Shown here one piece after another: positions 1-8,051 of a stretch of 64,000 nucleotides of DNA. Under the pieces are notes generated by a model that had not been told where the DNA came from, made no database searches, and worked only from the letters and a program-made list of their open reading frames with translations. This DNA comes from Fischerella muscicola PCC 7414 (GTDB taxonomy: Bacteria > Cyanobacteriota > Cyanobacteriia > Cyanobacteriales > Nostocaceae). Made by a program: the position numbers and the translations under genes. The stretch covers positions 1 through 64,000 of the forward strand of contig NZ_AJLK01000207.1 of assembly GCF_000317205.1 (NCBI RefSeq), read 5' to 3'. Each line of letters starts with the position of its first letter. Within the stretch, counting starts at the first letter, position 1.

Positions 1-147
1 TTGAATCAACTCCTTCTTAATTTCAATTTTCAACTCTCTACTCAGATGGAGGGTCAAGGTACAGCAACAAAACTTTACTTATCATAGTTTACCTGTTTTG
101 AGTTACTCCTTTAACAGCAGCCTATTCTTTTAGCTTTTCATCTAGAA

Positions 148-165
148 ATGAAATCAAGATGAAAT
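148..165 (-). promoter_or_regulatory. Direct-repeat regulator box 1
   Basis: The top strand reads ATGAAAT-CAAG-ATGAAAT. On the minus strand the second half-site is followed after 13 bp by GCTAAA, the same architecture as the other boxes here. The gene it would serve lies left of the window. Confidence 0.6.
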
Positions 166-294
166 ATCTTTCTAGATATAAATTTGTTTACAATGTCATG
201 GCTTGCTGAACCACTAGAAAAATATCTGCGATCATCAAATCTAAGCTAGCCGCACTCGACGCAAGGTTATGGCATTTGAGGAGTTGAGCCACTT

Positions 295-313
295 CACGAA
301 CTTCTAGTTCGTG
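295..313 (-). other. Perfect hairpin, possible right end / omegaRNA stem of the TnpB element
   Basis: CACGAACT-TCT-AGTTCGTG is a perfect 8-bp stem with a 3-nt loop, about 105 bp past the stop codon of the TnpB-like fragment. Elements of the IS200/IS605 group carry a subterminal hairpin there, which also forms part of the guide RNA of TnpB. The assignment is by position and shape only; no target or transposon boundary was found. Confidence 0.35.
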
Positions 314-418
314 GATTCAGGCAAAGGTCACGTTAACTTTTCGCGCTTTATCGCTATCTGGTTAACGCTTTTGCCTTTTAGATCGAACTGCTCCGAGGGT
401 AAATGAGATAACCTACTT

Positions 419-811
419 TCAGACGCGCTTACTTGTTTGCAGTTTGTTTGATATTGCTGCCATGCCGATCTTAAGTGACTCCAACCTCGGATACTCACAT
501 TGAGCATCCTGCAATGACAACTGATCCTCATTAATGTATCTAGCCAGATACGCACTCCAGATGTCCCTGTTCATCACAAGCCCAGTAACATCTTTATGAA
601 CTCTTTGGGATAATGATTTTTTGATACGGCTACCGTCTAAATGAGTTTGAGAGAGTGCAGTTTTCTGGGTAGAAAAAGCTATGAATTGTCCACCAGCATT
701 CTCAGCTTTGCGTTTCAATTCACTTTGTACGAAGCCAGGGGACTTAGCAGAAATCGCTTTACCATAGCGTTTCTGCCATCCCTTGACTGAATTCATACCC
801 AAAATCAGCAA
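419..811 (-). pseudogene. TnpB-like transposon protein, C-terminal fragment
   Basis: This 130-residue piece resembles the C-terminal third of TnpB-type (IS200/IS605) nucleases: a K-S-P-G-F segment, the block LSQTHLDGSRIKKSLSQRVH where family members carry a zinc ribbon, and NRDIWSAYLARY, which matches the last RuvC motif with its aspartate. An in-frame stop just upstream of residue 1, followed by unrelated sequence, shows that the N-terminal two thirds are missing. The cysteines usual in the zinc ribbon are absent and replaced by residues such as H, D and G. It cannot be an active nuclease. Recognition is from motif memory, not from a search. Confidence 0.6.
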
Positions 812-851
812 CGCTTAAAAGCTTCTTACGGCATTCTTTAACAGGAAGCAG

Positions 852-1355
852 TTACTGATTAAAACTAAATCGACCGTTTACCTTTTCACCTCCAACATCC
901 GCAGTAACTTTTACTTGATACTGACCAGTAGCTTTTTCAGAAAGTGCAGCCGTGTAGTGTTTGCCACTGGCATCATAAGTGAGAGGGATTGTTTTCTGCT
1001 TGCCATCGGGTAGCTGAACTTCAGCCGTCACTTTAGCGTTAGGAACTGCTTGATGATTGTCGCCTTTTTGCAAATATAAATCCATGTGAGTTCCATTAGC
1101 CTCTTTCTCAGGTACAAACTCTAAGTGATAAGCTCCTGTCTCTACAACTTGACCTCCACGAGATTCTCCATGCTGCCCCTCTGTTTTAGCAGTAGGTGAA
1201 GCTGAAGTATTAGTACTTAATATAGAAGACGGATTATTCGTAGAATCAGATTGATTATTTTCTGTATTACCTGCTTGATTGCTATTACTACAAGCTCCTA
1301 AAAATAGTAGTACTGTACTTGCTAAAACAACAAAACTTATTTTTAATGATTTCAT
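852..1355 (-). CDS. Periplasmic lipoprotein with a YtkA/FixH-like beta domain
   Basis: The protein begins with a hydrophobic signal ending in the lipobox LGAC, so it should be a lipid-anchored lipoprotein. A low-complexity Asn/Ser/Thr linker of about 50 residues follows, then a folded domain of roughly 95 residues (GAYHLEFVPE to GRFSFNQ) resembling the small Ig-like YtkA/FixH domains found beside metal transporters. I prefer the ATG at 1355 because GAGGAA precedes it at good spacing; another ATG lies 15 bp upstream. It sits 55 bp downstream of the RND pump on the same strand and is probably co-transcribed, which suggests an accessory periplasmic role in metal efflux. The exact function is unknown. 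Confidence 0.7.
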   Translation of the reverse strand: MKSLKISFVVLASTVLLFLGACSNSNQAGNTENNQSDSTNNPSSILSTNTSASPTAKTEGQHGESRGGQVVETGAYHLEFVPEKEANGTHMDLYLQKGDNHQAVPNAKVTAEVQLPDGKQKTIPLTYDASGKHYTAALSEKATGQYQVKVTADVGGEKVNGRFSFNQ

Positions 1356-1410
1356 CGTCTTATTCCTCATTAACTGTTAACAATTGAGAAAATATGGGAG
1401 AAAAACATCC

Positions 1411-4400
1411 TCATGATACCGCAGTTTGGCTGACTTCAATATTTTGCATCTGCATACTCTTTTTAGGAACTAAAAATCTGCCAAACTGAGAATATAAAGC
1501 TGGAATCACTAATAAAGTTAATGCTGTAGAGGTAAACAATCCCCCTAGAACGACCACCGCCAATGGCTGCAAAATTTCCTTACCAGCACCAGTGCCAATT
1601 ACTAGTGGCACCATTCCTAAAGCAGATGATAAAGCGGTCATTAAAATAGCAACTAATCGCTCTATAGAACCTTCAACTAAAACTTCCCGCAAAGGCATAC
1701 CATTTGCTAACTTATGATTGTAGTTATCAACTAATAGCAATCCATTCCGAGTAGCCACACCGAATAGAGTAATAAATCCCACCATTGAAGCAACAGAAAT
1801 AATACCCCCACCCAAGGCGGCAGAAATCACACCACCAATTAATGCCAAAGGCAAATTAATCATAATCATTACTGTTGCAGTCATTGATTTAACAGCAAAG
1901 TAAATTAAGACTGTGATAGCGATAAATGCCAAAATCCCAGCCCAAATTAAAGTTTGTGTGGCTTGTTCTTGCGCTTGAAATTGACCACCGTATTGAATGT
2001 AATATCCAGAGGGTAATTGTACTTGTTGCTTAACTTTACTCCGAATATCATTGATGACAGAACCTAAATCTCGACCATTAACATTAGCAGAGACAACAAT
2101 TAAACGAGAAACATTTTCGCGATTGATAGTATTTGGGCCTGTACCGTATTCTACCTTTGCAACATAAGCAAGAGGGATTTTCTGCCCCTTTGGGACATCA
2201 ATTAACAAATTGCTGATAGTTTCTAAATTGTTACGGGCGCTTTCTTGTAACCAAACAACAAGGTCAAACACTTGTTGTTGTTCCAATACTTGAGATACTA
2301 CTCGTCCATTGAGAGCAGTTTCAATTGTTTGAGCTAAATCACCTACAGCTAGACCATAACGAGAAGCTGCTGCTCTGTCAAACCTAATCTGTACTTGTTT
2401 GATTGGCACTTGTGGTTCTAGTTGCAAATCTACAATTCCCGGAATATTGCTTATGGCTGATTCGACTTGTTTACCAATAGTGCGGAGTTGTTCTAAGTCG
2501 GAACCAAAGATTTTGACAGCGATCGCACTCCTGACTCCAGATAACACTTCATCCAATCGGTGGGAGATAAAACCACCAATATTAGCCGCTACGCCTGGTA
2601 ATTTCGCAAATTCTTGACGCAGCGTCTCGATACTCTTTTCCCTGTTTTTAATCCCCTCCTGACTCAACTCAACATCCAGTTCCCCAAAGTAGACACCGCC
2701 GACATCACTATCGCCTAGGGCGCGTCCTGAGCGTAACTGTAAAGCTGCAAACCGTTTATCATTCTTGAGAGCATCTTGAATTGCTAAATCAGCTGTATTT
2801 GTTGCTTCTAAAGATTCTCCTGGATAGAGAGAAGTAGCGATGACAAGGGAACTTTCTTGAAACTCTGGCAAGAATACCCGTCCTAAAGATGGCAGAATCA
2901 GCATTGAAGCTATAAAGCTAGCCACAGCTGCAATTAAGATAATTTGAGGGCGACGGATAGAAAACATCAAAGCCGGACGATATACTTTATGGGAAAATCG
3001 CGCCACCCAGGTTTCTTCATCTGGTAAGCGTCGATTTACTAACAACAATGCACATAGTGCTGGAGTTAGTGTCAGTGCCACTAATGTTGAAGCAATAATC
3101 GAAAGCAAATAAGACACACCCATCGGTGTAAAGATGCGACCTTCTACACCAGAAAGGGCGAAAATTGGTGCAAAGACTACAGCAATAATTACTGTTGAGA
3201 AAAGTACGCTAACACGCACTTCAACCGAACCATTAAACACAACTTGCAACGGATTGGTTGGTGTTCCTGCTAGCTGATTTTCTCGCAAACGGCGGTAGAC
3301 ATTTTCCATGTCAACAATTGCATCATCTACCACTGAACCAATTGCAACCGCCAATCCTCCCAATGTCATCGTGTTAATACCTTGCCCCGTCCAATTTAAA
3401 ATCATCATTCCTAACAACAAAGACAAAGGAAGGGCACTAAGACTAATGATCACAGTCCGCCAATTCATCAGAAATAAAATCAGAACTACGGAAACGATGA
3501 TGATGCCATCTCTAAGTGCATCCTCAACATTTTTGAGTGAAGCTTCAATAAAATTTTCTTGACGGAAAGTAACGTCTACTTTTACATCTTTGGGCAAGCT
3601 GGCTTTAATTTCTGACATTGCTGCTTCAACTGCACGGGTAACAGTTGGGGTGTCAGCTTGTGGCTGTTTGTTAACAACAACAACAACTGCTTTCTTGCCA
3701 TTCAAAGTAGCATCGCCGCGTTTTAATTCGGCACCAATTTTGACATCAGCTACTTGACTCAGCAATACTGGTGTGCCATTTCTAGCAGTAATTGCTGATT
3801 GCTTTAATTCATCGATAGATTCAATCCGTCCGACTTCGCGAACCAACATTTCTTGGTCTGGGTTAATTAAAAACCCACCGGGAGCATTGACGTTGGCTTT
3901 TTCAGTAGCTTCAGTAACTTCGTTTAAAGAAACATTAAAAGCTTTCAGCTTATTTGGATCGACTAGCACTTGATACTGACGCACATCCCCACCAAACACT
4001 ACGATTTGAGTAACGCCGGGAACTGCCAAAAGGCGATTTTTTACTTGCCAGTCAACAATCCGCCGCACCTCCATTAGGGGAGTAGTTTCGGAAGTAAAAG
4101 CGTATTTAATGACGGCCCCTAAAGGAGAGTTAATAGGGGAGATTTGTGGTGGTTCTACTCCTTGGGGCAACTGGCTTTGAGCTTGTTGCAATCGCTCTGT
4201 GACTAGTTGGCGGGCGCGGTAGATTTCGGTATCCCAACTAAAAATCACTTTAACAACAGATATACCTACGGCAGAGGAGGAACGTACCGTTTCTACTCCC
4301 GGAGTACCGTTAATAGCACTTTCTATCGGTCTGGTAACGAGGGATTCGACTTCCTCTGGTGCAAGTCCTGGTGCTTCGGTTTGGATTTCCACTTGTGGGG

Positions 4401-4530
4401 GTGCAAATGCAGGAAAAACGTCTAGTGGCATTTGAGTCAGGACGCGAAATCCCCACAGACTAATAATGACGGAGGCTATAACAACTAGCCACCGTTGAGC
4501 TATAGACCACTTGACGATGGAATTGAGCAT
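1411..4530 (-). CDS. Heavy-metal efflux RND transporter (CusA/CzcA family), intact
   Basis: At 1039 residues it has the normal length for an inner-membrane HME-RND pump, which exports metal cations across the envelope using the proton gradient. The N-terminus has the typical MLNSIVKWSIAQRW start and first helix, followed by the porter motif EAPGLAPEEVE. The proton-relay helix reads VVDDAIVDMEN near residues 399-409, retaining both aspartates and the glutamate of the CzcA signature. The C-terminal helices include FGVATRNGLLLVDN. No membrane fusion protein lies directly beside it, so it may share one encoded elsewhere in the window. A regulator box lies 93 bp upstream. The metal (Cu, Ni, Co, Zn) cannot be read from the sequence. 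Confidence 0.95.
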   Translation of the reverse strand: MLNSIVKWSIAQRWLVVIASVIISLWGFRVLTQMPLDVFPAFAPPQVEIQTEAPGLAPEEVESLVTRPIESAINGTPGVETVRSSSAVGISVVKVIFSWDTEIYRARQLVTERLQQAQSQLPQGVEPPQISPINSPLGAVIKYAFTSETTPLMEVRRIVDWQVKNRLLAVPGVTQIVVFGGDVRQYQVLVDPNKLKAFNVSLNEVTEATEKANVNAPGGFLINPDQEMLVREVGRIESIDELKQSAITARNGTPVLLSQVADVKIGAELKRGDATLNGKKAVVVVVNKQPQADTPTVTRAVEAAMSEIKASLPKDVKVDVTFRQENFIEASLKNVEDALRDGIIIVSVVLILFLMNWRTVIISLSALPLSLLLGMMILNWTGQGINTMTLGGLAVAIGSVVDDAIVDMENVYRRLRENQLAGTPTNPLQVVFNGSVEVRVSVLFSTVIIAVVFAPIFALSGVEGRIFTPMGVSYLLSIIASTLVALTLTPALCALLLVNRRLPDEETWVARFSHKVYRPALMFSIRRPQIILIAAVASFIASMLILPSLGRVFLPEFQESSLVIATSLYPGESLEATNTADLAIQDALKNDKRFAALQLRSGRALGDSDVGGVYFGELDVELSQEGIKNREKSIETLRQEFAKLPGVAANIGGFISHRLDEVLSGVRSAIAVKIFGSDLEQLRTIGKQVESAISNIPGIVDLQLEPQVPIKQVQIRFDRAAASRYGLAVGDLAQTIETALNGRVVSQVLEQQQVFDLVVWLQESARNNLETISNLLIDVPKGQKIPLAYVAKVEYGTGPNTINRENVSRLIVVSANVNGRDLGSVINDIRSKVKQQVQLPSGYYIQYGGQFQAQEQATQTLIWAGILAFIAITVLIYFAVKSMTATVMIMINLPLALIGGVISAALGGGIISVASMVGFITLFGVATRNGLLLVDNYNHKLANGMPLREVLVEGSIERLVAILMTALSSALGMVPLVIGTGAGKEILQPLAVVVLGGLFTSTALTLLVIPALYSQFGRFLVPKKSMQMQNIEVSQTAVS

Positions 4531-4622
4531 TTTTCAAACCCCTCAAGGGACATTACTGTTCATCCAGTTGGGATGAGTAGTGTGTTAATGATTCGGCACT
4601 GTACTTAATTTCTCAAATGAAG

Positions 4623-4640
4623 ATGAAATTAGGATGAAAT
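4623..4640 (-). promoter_or_regulatory. Direct-repeat regulator box 2 (RND pump at 1411-4530)
   Basis: The top strand reads ATGAAAT-TAGG-ATGAAAT, 93 bp upstream of the RND start. On the minus strand ATTAAG follows 13 bp after the second half-site as the likely -10. The intergenic space is shared with the divergent cbtB. Confidence 0.7.
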
Positions 4641-4660
4641 CTAAAAGTTAATCAAGAAAT

Positions 4661-4674
4661 GTACAAATTTGTAC
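4661..4674. promoter_or_regulatory. Perfect 14-bp palindrome matching the NtcA consensus
   Basis: GTACAAATTTGTAC fits GTA-N8-TAC, the consensus of the cyanobacterial nitrogen regulator NtcA. It lies between the divergent RND gene and cbtB. No clear TAN3T -10 sits 22 bp away on either strand, so it may be a chance palindrome or the site of another factor. Confidence 0.3.
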
Positions 4675-4820
4675 TGTGGCAACAACTGAAACATTTTTAC
4701 CTAAAAACTTAGTTAAGATTTTTAGCAATTTAGTTAGTAAATATACATAACTACCAGGTGGCAAAAACTAAGATATCGTGATAAAAAGTTTGAGACTGGG
4801 TTTTAGTAAAGGGAGCAACT

Positions 4821-5006
4821 ATGAATACCATCTCTATCGTTGGGCAACGGACAAAACAACTAACCCTGTCAGTACCTGGACAAGCAAGCATACTGACTGG
4901 CCTGGTTATGCTCATTCTCTGGACTGTCTATTTTAGCCCCTATCCCCCAGTACATGACACGTTCCATAAATTGCGCCACGGCACTGAATCAGTAGCGTGT
5001 CACTAA
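4821..5006 (+). CDS. cbtB: CbtB-family proposed cobalt transporter subunit
   Basis: This 61-residue protein has one membrane helix (about residues 22-38) followed by the conserved tail VHDTFHKLRHG and a terminal CH. His45, His49, His53, Cys60 and His61 are the CbtB pattern. CbtB is a predicted cobalt-uptake component usually encoded with the membrane protein CbtA. No CbtA is present in the window; the next gene, on the same strand, is an unrelated three-helix membrane protein. AAGGGAG gives a good ribosome site before the ATG. I saw no cobalamin riboswitch in the 290-bp upstream region, although these genes are often B12-controlled. Confidence 0.8.
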   Translation: MNTISIVGQRTKQLTLSVPGQASILTGLVMLILWTVYFSPYPPVHDTFHKLRHGTESVACH

Positions 5007-5090
5007 AGATAGCGATCGCATAAATACTATAGTGGTGGGCGATACTCACCCTATTCCCTGGTGCAATAAACTCCGTAATCAAATAATTTA

Positions 5091-6233
5091 ATGAAAAAAC
5101 GGAATACAGGCTTACTTTTCGCTGCTATTAGTGTAGTCAGTTTGACAAACTGGTTTTTGCCATCACCGTCAGTTGCATCCTCGCCTACAGTACAACTAAA
5201 AACCGAACCATCACTAGATAAAGTTTTACCATCATCTGAGCCTGTCAAACTGACTCTTCAAGTAGTTGATCCTCAAAGACAACCCCTTTCTAACACCAAC
5301 TTGCAACTAAAATTGTTAACACCTGCACCGACTCCTTGGCTAACTTCCGATTTCCCAATTGTGGAAGGAACAAAGTTACTGGAGTTCAATGCCACTGCCC
5401 CTTCTGGCAAGTTGCAGTTTGAGCAAGTAATACCTATTCGTGGCACCTATCAATTGCAAGCCAAGGTGACGCCAAAGGTTGTGGGTGCTTTTAAGCCATT
5501 TGAGCAAACCCTGACATTTTCTGTCCCAGAGAAACCTGTGAAATATCGGAATGTAGCGATTTTAGCTGCTATTTTGCTACTAGCAGGATTTGGTGGTGGT
5601 TGGGTTATTGGTGGCAGACAAACTGTAGAACCAGGTGAAATTGCCCCACAACGAGTGCGCGTGCTGCTGAGTGGAGCAACAATAGCTGCTATTGCAGCCT
5701 TATTGATAGTCAATATTAGCGCAGAAAGAGCATCAACTCACGCTCACTCCGCACATAGCCACGCCACTACACCAGCTATCCAAAAGTCTGGAGGTTTGGA
5801 AGTTCGCTTGTCTGGCGATACTAATGCAACTGTTGGACAAACTGCAACCCAGACAGTGCAAGTAACCGACACTGTAACCCGAAAGCCAGTAAATGATGTG
5901 ACGCTAAATATTCAGGCGATCGCCCTGGAAGACAATGAACTGATGTTTGCTTACAAAACTACTCCTAATTATCAGGGTAAGTTCACTTGGCAAGAACAGT
6001 TTTTTGATGGCGCACCGCACCAAGTAGTTGTGGAAGTTTCACCACAGGTGAAAGCTTCACGGCAATTTCAATCATTTAAAGTAGTACAAGAAGTGGAAGT
6101 TGAAGGAATTGAGCCTCCCCTTTCTAGACGCTTTATTAGCTTAGGTTATTTCACCAGAATTTTTGTTGTAGGGCTAGCAGGAGGATTGATATTACGCCGT
6201 CGTCGGAATGAGCCTACATATCAAAATATTTGA
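5091..6233 (+). CDS. Membrane protein with two Ig-like domains and a His-rich loop
   Basis: I do not recognise a named family for this 380-residue protein. It has an N-terminal signal or anchor, an extracytoplasmic beta-type domain (about residues 30-145), two membrane helices around residues 152-205, and a His-rich segment THAHSAHSHA just after them. A second beta-type domain (about 235-345) with a YtkA-like look follows, then a last helix and an Arg-rich tail (RRRRNEP). The layout suggests metal capture outside the membrane. It lies 84 bp after cbtB on the same strand, where a CbtA partner would be expected, and is followed by a good terminator, so the two probably form one operon. A role in cobalt or other metal uptake is inference. 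Confidence 0.6.
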   Translation: MKKRNTGLLFAAISVVSLTNWFLPSPSVASSPTVQLKTEPSLDKVLPSSEPVKLTLQVVDPQRQPLSNTNLQLKLLTPAPTPWLTSDFPIVEGTKLLEFNATAPSGKLQFEQVIPIRGTYQLQAKVTPKVVGAFKPFEQTLTFSVPEKPVKYRNVAILAAILLLAGFGGGWVIGGRQTVEPGEIAPQRVRVLLSGATIAAIAALLIVNISAERASTHAHSAHSHATTPAIQKSGGLEVRLSGDTNATVGQTATQTVQVTDTVTRKPVNDVTLNIQAIALEDNELMFAYKTTPNYQGKFTWQEQFFDGAPHQVVVEVSPQVKASRQFQSFKVVQEVEVEGIEPPLSRRFISLGYFTRIFVVGLAGGLILRRRRNEPTYQNI

Positions 6234-6322
6234 AAGTCGGTTTCGGCGTGTATTTACAGTGTTACTAAACTATAAATAAAAATAGATTAGTAATAAAAAC
6301 ACAAAACCATATAAATGTAAGT

Positions 6323-6359
6323 GCCACCCAATTCAAAAATGAAGGGTGGCTTTTGCTTT
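6323..6359 (+). terminator. Intrinsic terminator after the cbtB operon
   Basis: GCCACCC pairs with GGGTGGC across a 14-nt loop and is followed by TTTTGCTTT. It lies about 90 bp beyond the stop codon of the 380-residue membrane protein. Confidence 0.75.
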
Positions 6360-6408
6360 ATTTAGCTAACACTAGACTTGTCGCTTAAGAATTTATTATT
6401 AAAGTCTT

Positions 6409-6669
6409 TTAACTCAAAGGTTGACCAACACCGACAGCTTGAAGTTGCTCTCGACTCGGTTTACCAGTCAGGACAAGTGTTCCATTGATGGCGATCGCAG
6501 GAACTGCATTTACTCCATACTGCTGGGCTTTTGATCGCTCTTGTCCCAGGTTATAGACCAATATTTCACAACTTGAACAAGCGAGTTCTTGCACCATTTG
6601 CACTGTTTCACTGCACAGAGGACAGTCAGCTGTAAAAATCTCTATTTGACGTTTTGACATTTTGCTCAT
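6409..6669 (-). CDS. Thioredoxin/glutaredoxin-like small thiol protein
   Basis: The protein is 86 residues from the ATG at 6669. A beta strand (IEIFTA) leads into the CxxC motif CPLC at residues 16-19. A second pair (C-S-S-C, 31-34) and a cis-proline-type segment AVPAIAING follow, as in thioredoxin-fold proteins. These cytoplasmic proteins reduce disulfides or handle soft metal ions. Its promoter overlaps a MerR-type operator at 6698-6719, placing it in the same small regulon as the Met/Cys-rich protein and merR. A role in mercury, cadmium or zinc handling is likely but the metal is unknown. Confidence 0.75.
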   Translation of the reverse strand: MSKMSKRQIEIFTADCPLCSETVQMVQELACSSCEILVYNLGQERSKAQQYGVNAVPAIAINGTLVLTGKPSREQLQAVGVGQPLS

Positions 6670-6697
6670 CAATAATTTTACTTCACTAATATTCTCA

Positions 6698-6719
6698 ACC
6701 CTATAGTTTGCTATAGAGT
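6698..6719 (-). promoter_or_regulatory. MerR-type operator 1 (thiol protein)
   Basis: ACCCTATAG-TTTG-CTATAGAGT is a dyad with one mismatch. On the minus strand TTGACT (-35) overlaps the left arm, leaving the over-long spacer typical of MerR-family promoters, with an AT-rich -10 (GAATAT) beyond it. It is about 30 bp upstream of the thiol-protein start. Confidence 0.7.
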
Positions 6720-6754
6720 CAACCCTACCTGAGTAAAATTTTTAAGCGAATTAC

Positions 6755-6786
6755 TTGACTCTCTAGTTAACTAAAGAGTTTAGTAT
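6755..6786 (+). promoter_or_regulatory. MerR-type promoter 2 (Met/Cys-rich protein)
   Basis: TTGACT, a 20-bp spacer and TAGTAT form a textbook MerR-family promoter. The dyad ACTCTCTAG-TTAA-CTAAAGAGT (6758-6779) occupies the spacer with one arm mismatch. The gene starts 52 bp downstream. Known MerR activators twist such over-long spacers to align the two hexamers. Confidence 0.8.
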
Positions 6787-6838
6787 TGTTTTAACTGTTA
6801 AGGAACTGTTTGACCAACTAGATAATCAAGAAGCAGAA

Positions 6839-7147
6839 ATGAGCATATCTACTCCCACAAAAACCTTATTAGGCGGAATTGTAACTGTAACGGCATTGCT
6901 ATCATTCGCAACTCATCCTGCATTAGCAAACACTGCTAGCCAGACTGTAGAAGCAACCACATCTACAAACAAGACAAATTTAGCTAAAGAGCAGACAAAT
7001 CAAACAATAGCGCAAACATCACCAACACAACAGCCGACAAATGAGAAGGGATGTGCCTGCTGCAAATCCATGATGAGCAATATGCAGCAAATGAATCACA
7101 GCAATATGCAGAAGATAATGAATAATCAAAACAACCCGTCTAGATAG
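6839..7147 (+). CDS. Small periplasmic Met/Cys/His-rich putative metal-binding protein
   Basis: This 102-residue protein has a signal peptide with cleavage likely after ALA at residue 30, a Thr/Gln/Asn-rich linker of about 40 residues, and a metal-binding-looking tail: GCACCKSMM with Cys72, Cys74 and Cys75, then repeated Met and one His (NMQQMNHSNMQKIM). No catalytic domain is visible, so it may be a periplasmic sponge or chaperone for a soft metal. It has its own MerR-type promoter and a strong terminator and is therefore monocistronic. I do not recognise a named family. Confidence 0.7.
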   Translation: MSISTPTKTLLGGIVTVTALLSFATHPALANTASQTVEATTSTNKTNLAKEQTNQTIAQTSPTQQPTNEKGCACCKSMMSNMQQMNHSNMQKIMNNQNNPSR

Positions 7148-7160
7148 GAAGAGATATATT

Positions 7161-7194
7161 CTCACCGTTAATAGTAACGGTGAGAGCTTTGTTT
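7161..7194 (+). terminator. Intrinsic terminator after the Met/Cys-rich protein
   Basis: CTCACCGTTA and TAACGGTGAG form a perfect 10-bp stem with a 4-nt loop, followed by a T-containing run. It begins 14 bp after the stop codon. Confidence 0.8.
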
Positions 7195-7214
7195 AAGTGA
7201 AAAAATATTATTTT

Positions 7215-7673
7215 TCACAAAGATATATCCTTATCAGCAACTTGTTCAATTAGGCTACAAAGTTTCTGACTATAGGGGTCATCAAGAGGTTTATCTTCCC
7301 ACTGGTCTCGATAGGTTTCTAGTTCAGCTTTAAGCGTTTGCATCTGATAGATTTGGTTCTCAAGATGAGCGATTTTCTGATTTAGTAAATCTCGCACAAG
7401 TGGACACGCAGGATTACCGCGATCGCGCACACCAAGCACTTGCTGAATTTCAGAAAGAGAAAACTGTAAGGATTGAGCTTTTTTGATAAACTTCATCCGC
7501 TTGATGGCATTAGAATCGTAATAGCGATAGCCACTTTCACTTCTGTGGACGGGTTCTAGCAACCCTAATGTTTCGTAATAACGAATCGTTCCCACAGCAA
7601 CATCAGTTTGTTGTGCCAACTCTCCGATTTTTAGAAGTTTATTGTGGGATGATGGTTCACAAGTATTTTTCAT
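7215..7673 (-). CDS. MerR-family metal-responsive transcriptional regulator
   Basis: The protein is 152 residues from the ATG at 7673. The frame stays open 50 codons further upstream, but that part is translation of an inverted repeat and unlike any MerR protein. The winged-helix domain reads KIGELAQQTDVAVGTIRYYE (residues 15-34) with GLLEP and GYRYY following. A dimerisation helix of about 40 residues leads to the C-terminus. Cys90 (NPACPLVRDLL) and Cys139 (KLCSLIEQ) are candidate metal ligands, as in the ZntR/CadR/PbrR branch. Four near-identical operators surround the gene, including one upstream of itself. The inducing metal is uncertain. Confidence 0.85.
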   Translation of the reverse strand: MKNTCEPSSHNKLLKIGELAQQTDVAVGTIRYYETLGLLEPVHRSESGYRYYDSNAIKRMKFIKKAQSLQFSLSEIQQVLGVRDRGNPACPLVRDLLNQKIAHLENQIYQMQTLKAELETYRDQWEDKPLDDPYSQKLCSLIEQVADKDISL

Positions 7674-7714
7674 GGTAGTCACTATAAATTTTTTGCTGTC
7701 GAGGGAAAAACCTG

Positions 7715-7858
7715 CACAAAACGCGCAACCCTTTTGGTTTATTAGCTTGGCGAACAATCTACATCGCGGTGGGTTCTCAAAACGAACGGATTTTCGCAAC
7801 AATCTTGAGCAATGTAGCAACAATCCCGTTCGTTTTGAGAAGGGTTGCGCGTTTTGTG
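7715..7858. repeat. Nested inverted repeats in the merR leader
   Basis: Two perfect inverted repeats are nested. The outer 19-bp pair is CACAAAACGCGCAACCCTT (7715-7733) and its complement at 7840-7858. The inner 16-bp pair is TTCTCAAAACGAACGG (7774-7789) and its complement at 7826-7841. On the right the two units abut; on the left they are 40 bp apart. It sits in the transcribed leader of merR and may be a miniature mobile element or a folded leader RNA. Confidence 0.65.
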
Positions 7859-7892
7859 TGGATTAATGCGTCGTCTACTAACTACAGCTTAA

Positions 7893-7914
7893 ACTCTACA
7901 GTAGACTTTAGAGT
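7893..7914 (-). promoter_or_regulatory. MerR-type operator 3 (merR autoregulation)
   Basis: ACTCTACAG-TAGA-CTTTAGAGT is a dyad with one arm mismatch. On the minus strand TTTACT, a 20-bp spacer and TAAGCT form a promoter pointing at merR, about 220 bp downstream, with the nested inverted repeats in the leader. Confidence 0.6.
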
Positions 7915-8051
7915 AAAGACTCTCTGTTGCCTATCTCATAACCTTGTCCATCATAGGCATTTCTTCTTCAACAGAACGTTTGACCGTACGATCATGTTCC
8001 CCTATCCCTATTTATTTTGTGTGTAAAAGTTTTATTTCCATGCAAATGTTC

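Noticed and set aside
2399-4425. Open frames antisense to the first RND gene
   Set aside because: They are codon-bias shadows of a highly conserved gene, with no start signals and no recognisable products; similar shadows occur opposite all RND genes.
4641-4820. Cobalamin riboswitch before cbtB
   Set aside because: B12 control would be usual for this family, but no B12-box-like core or suitable pairing was visible.
7674-7823. Fifty-codon N-terminal extension of merR
   Set aside because: It translates the inverted repeat region and has no counterpart in MerR proteins; the ATG at 7673 fits the family.
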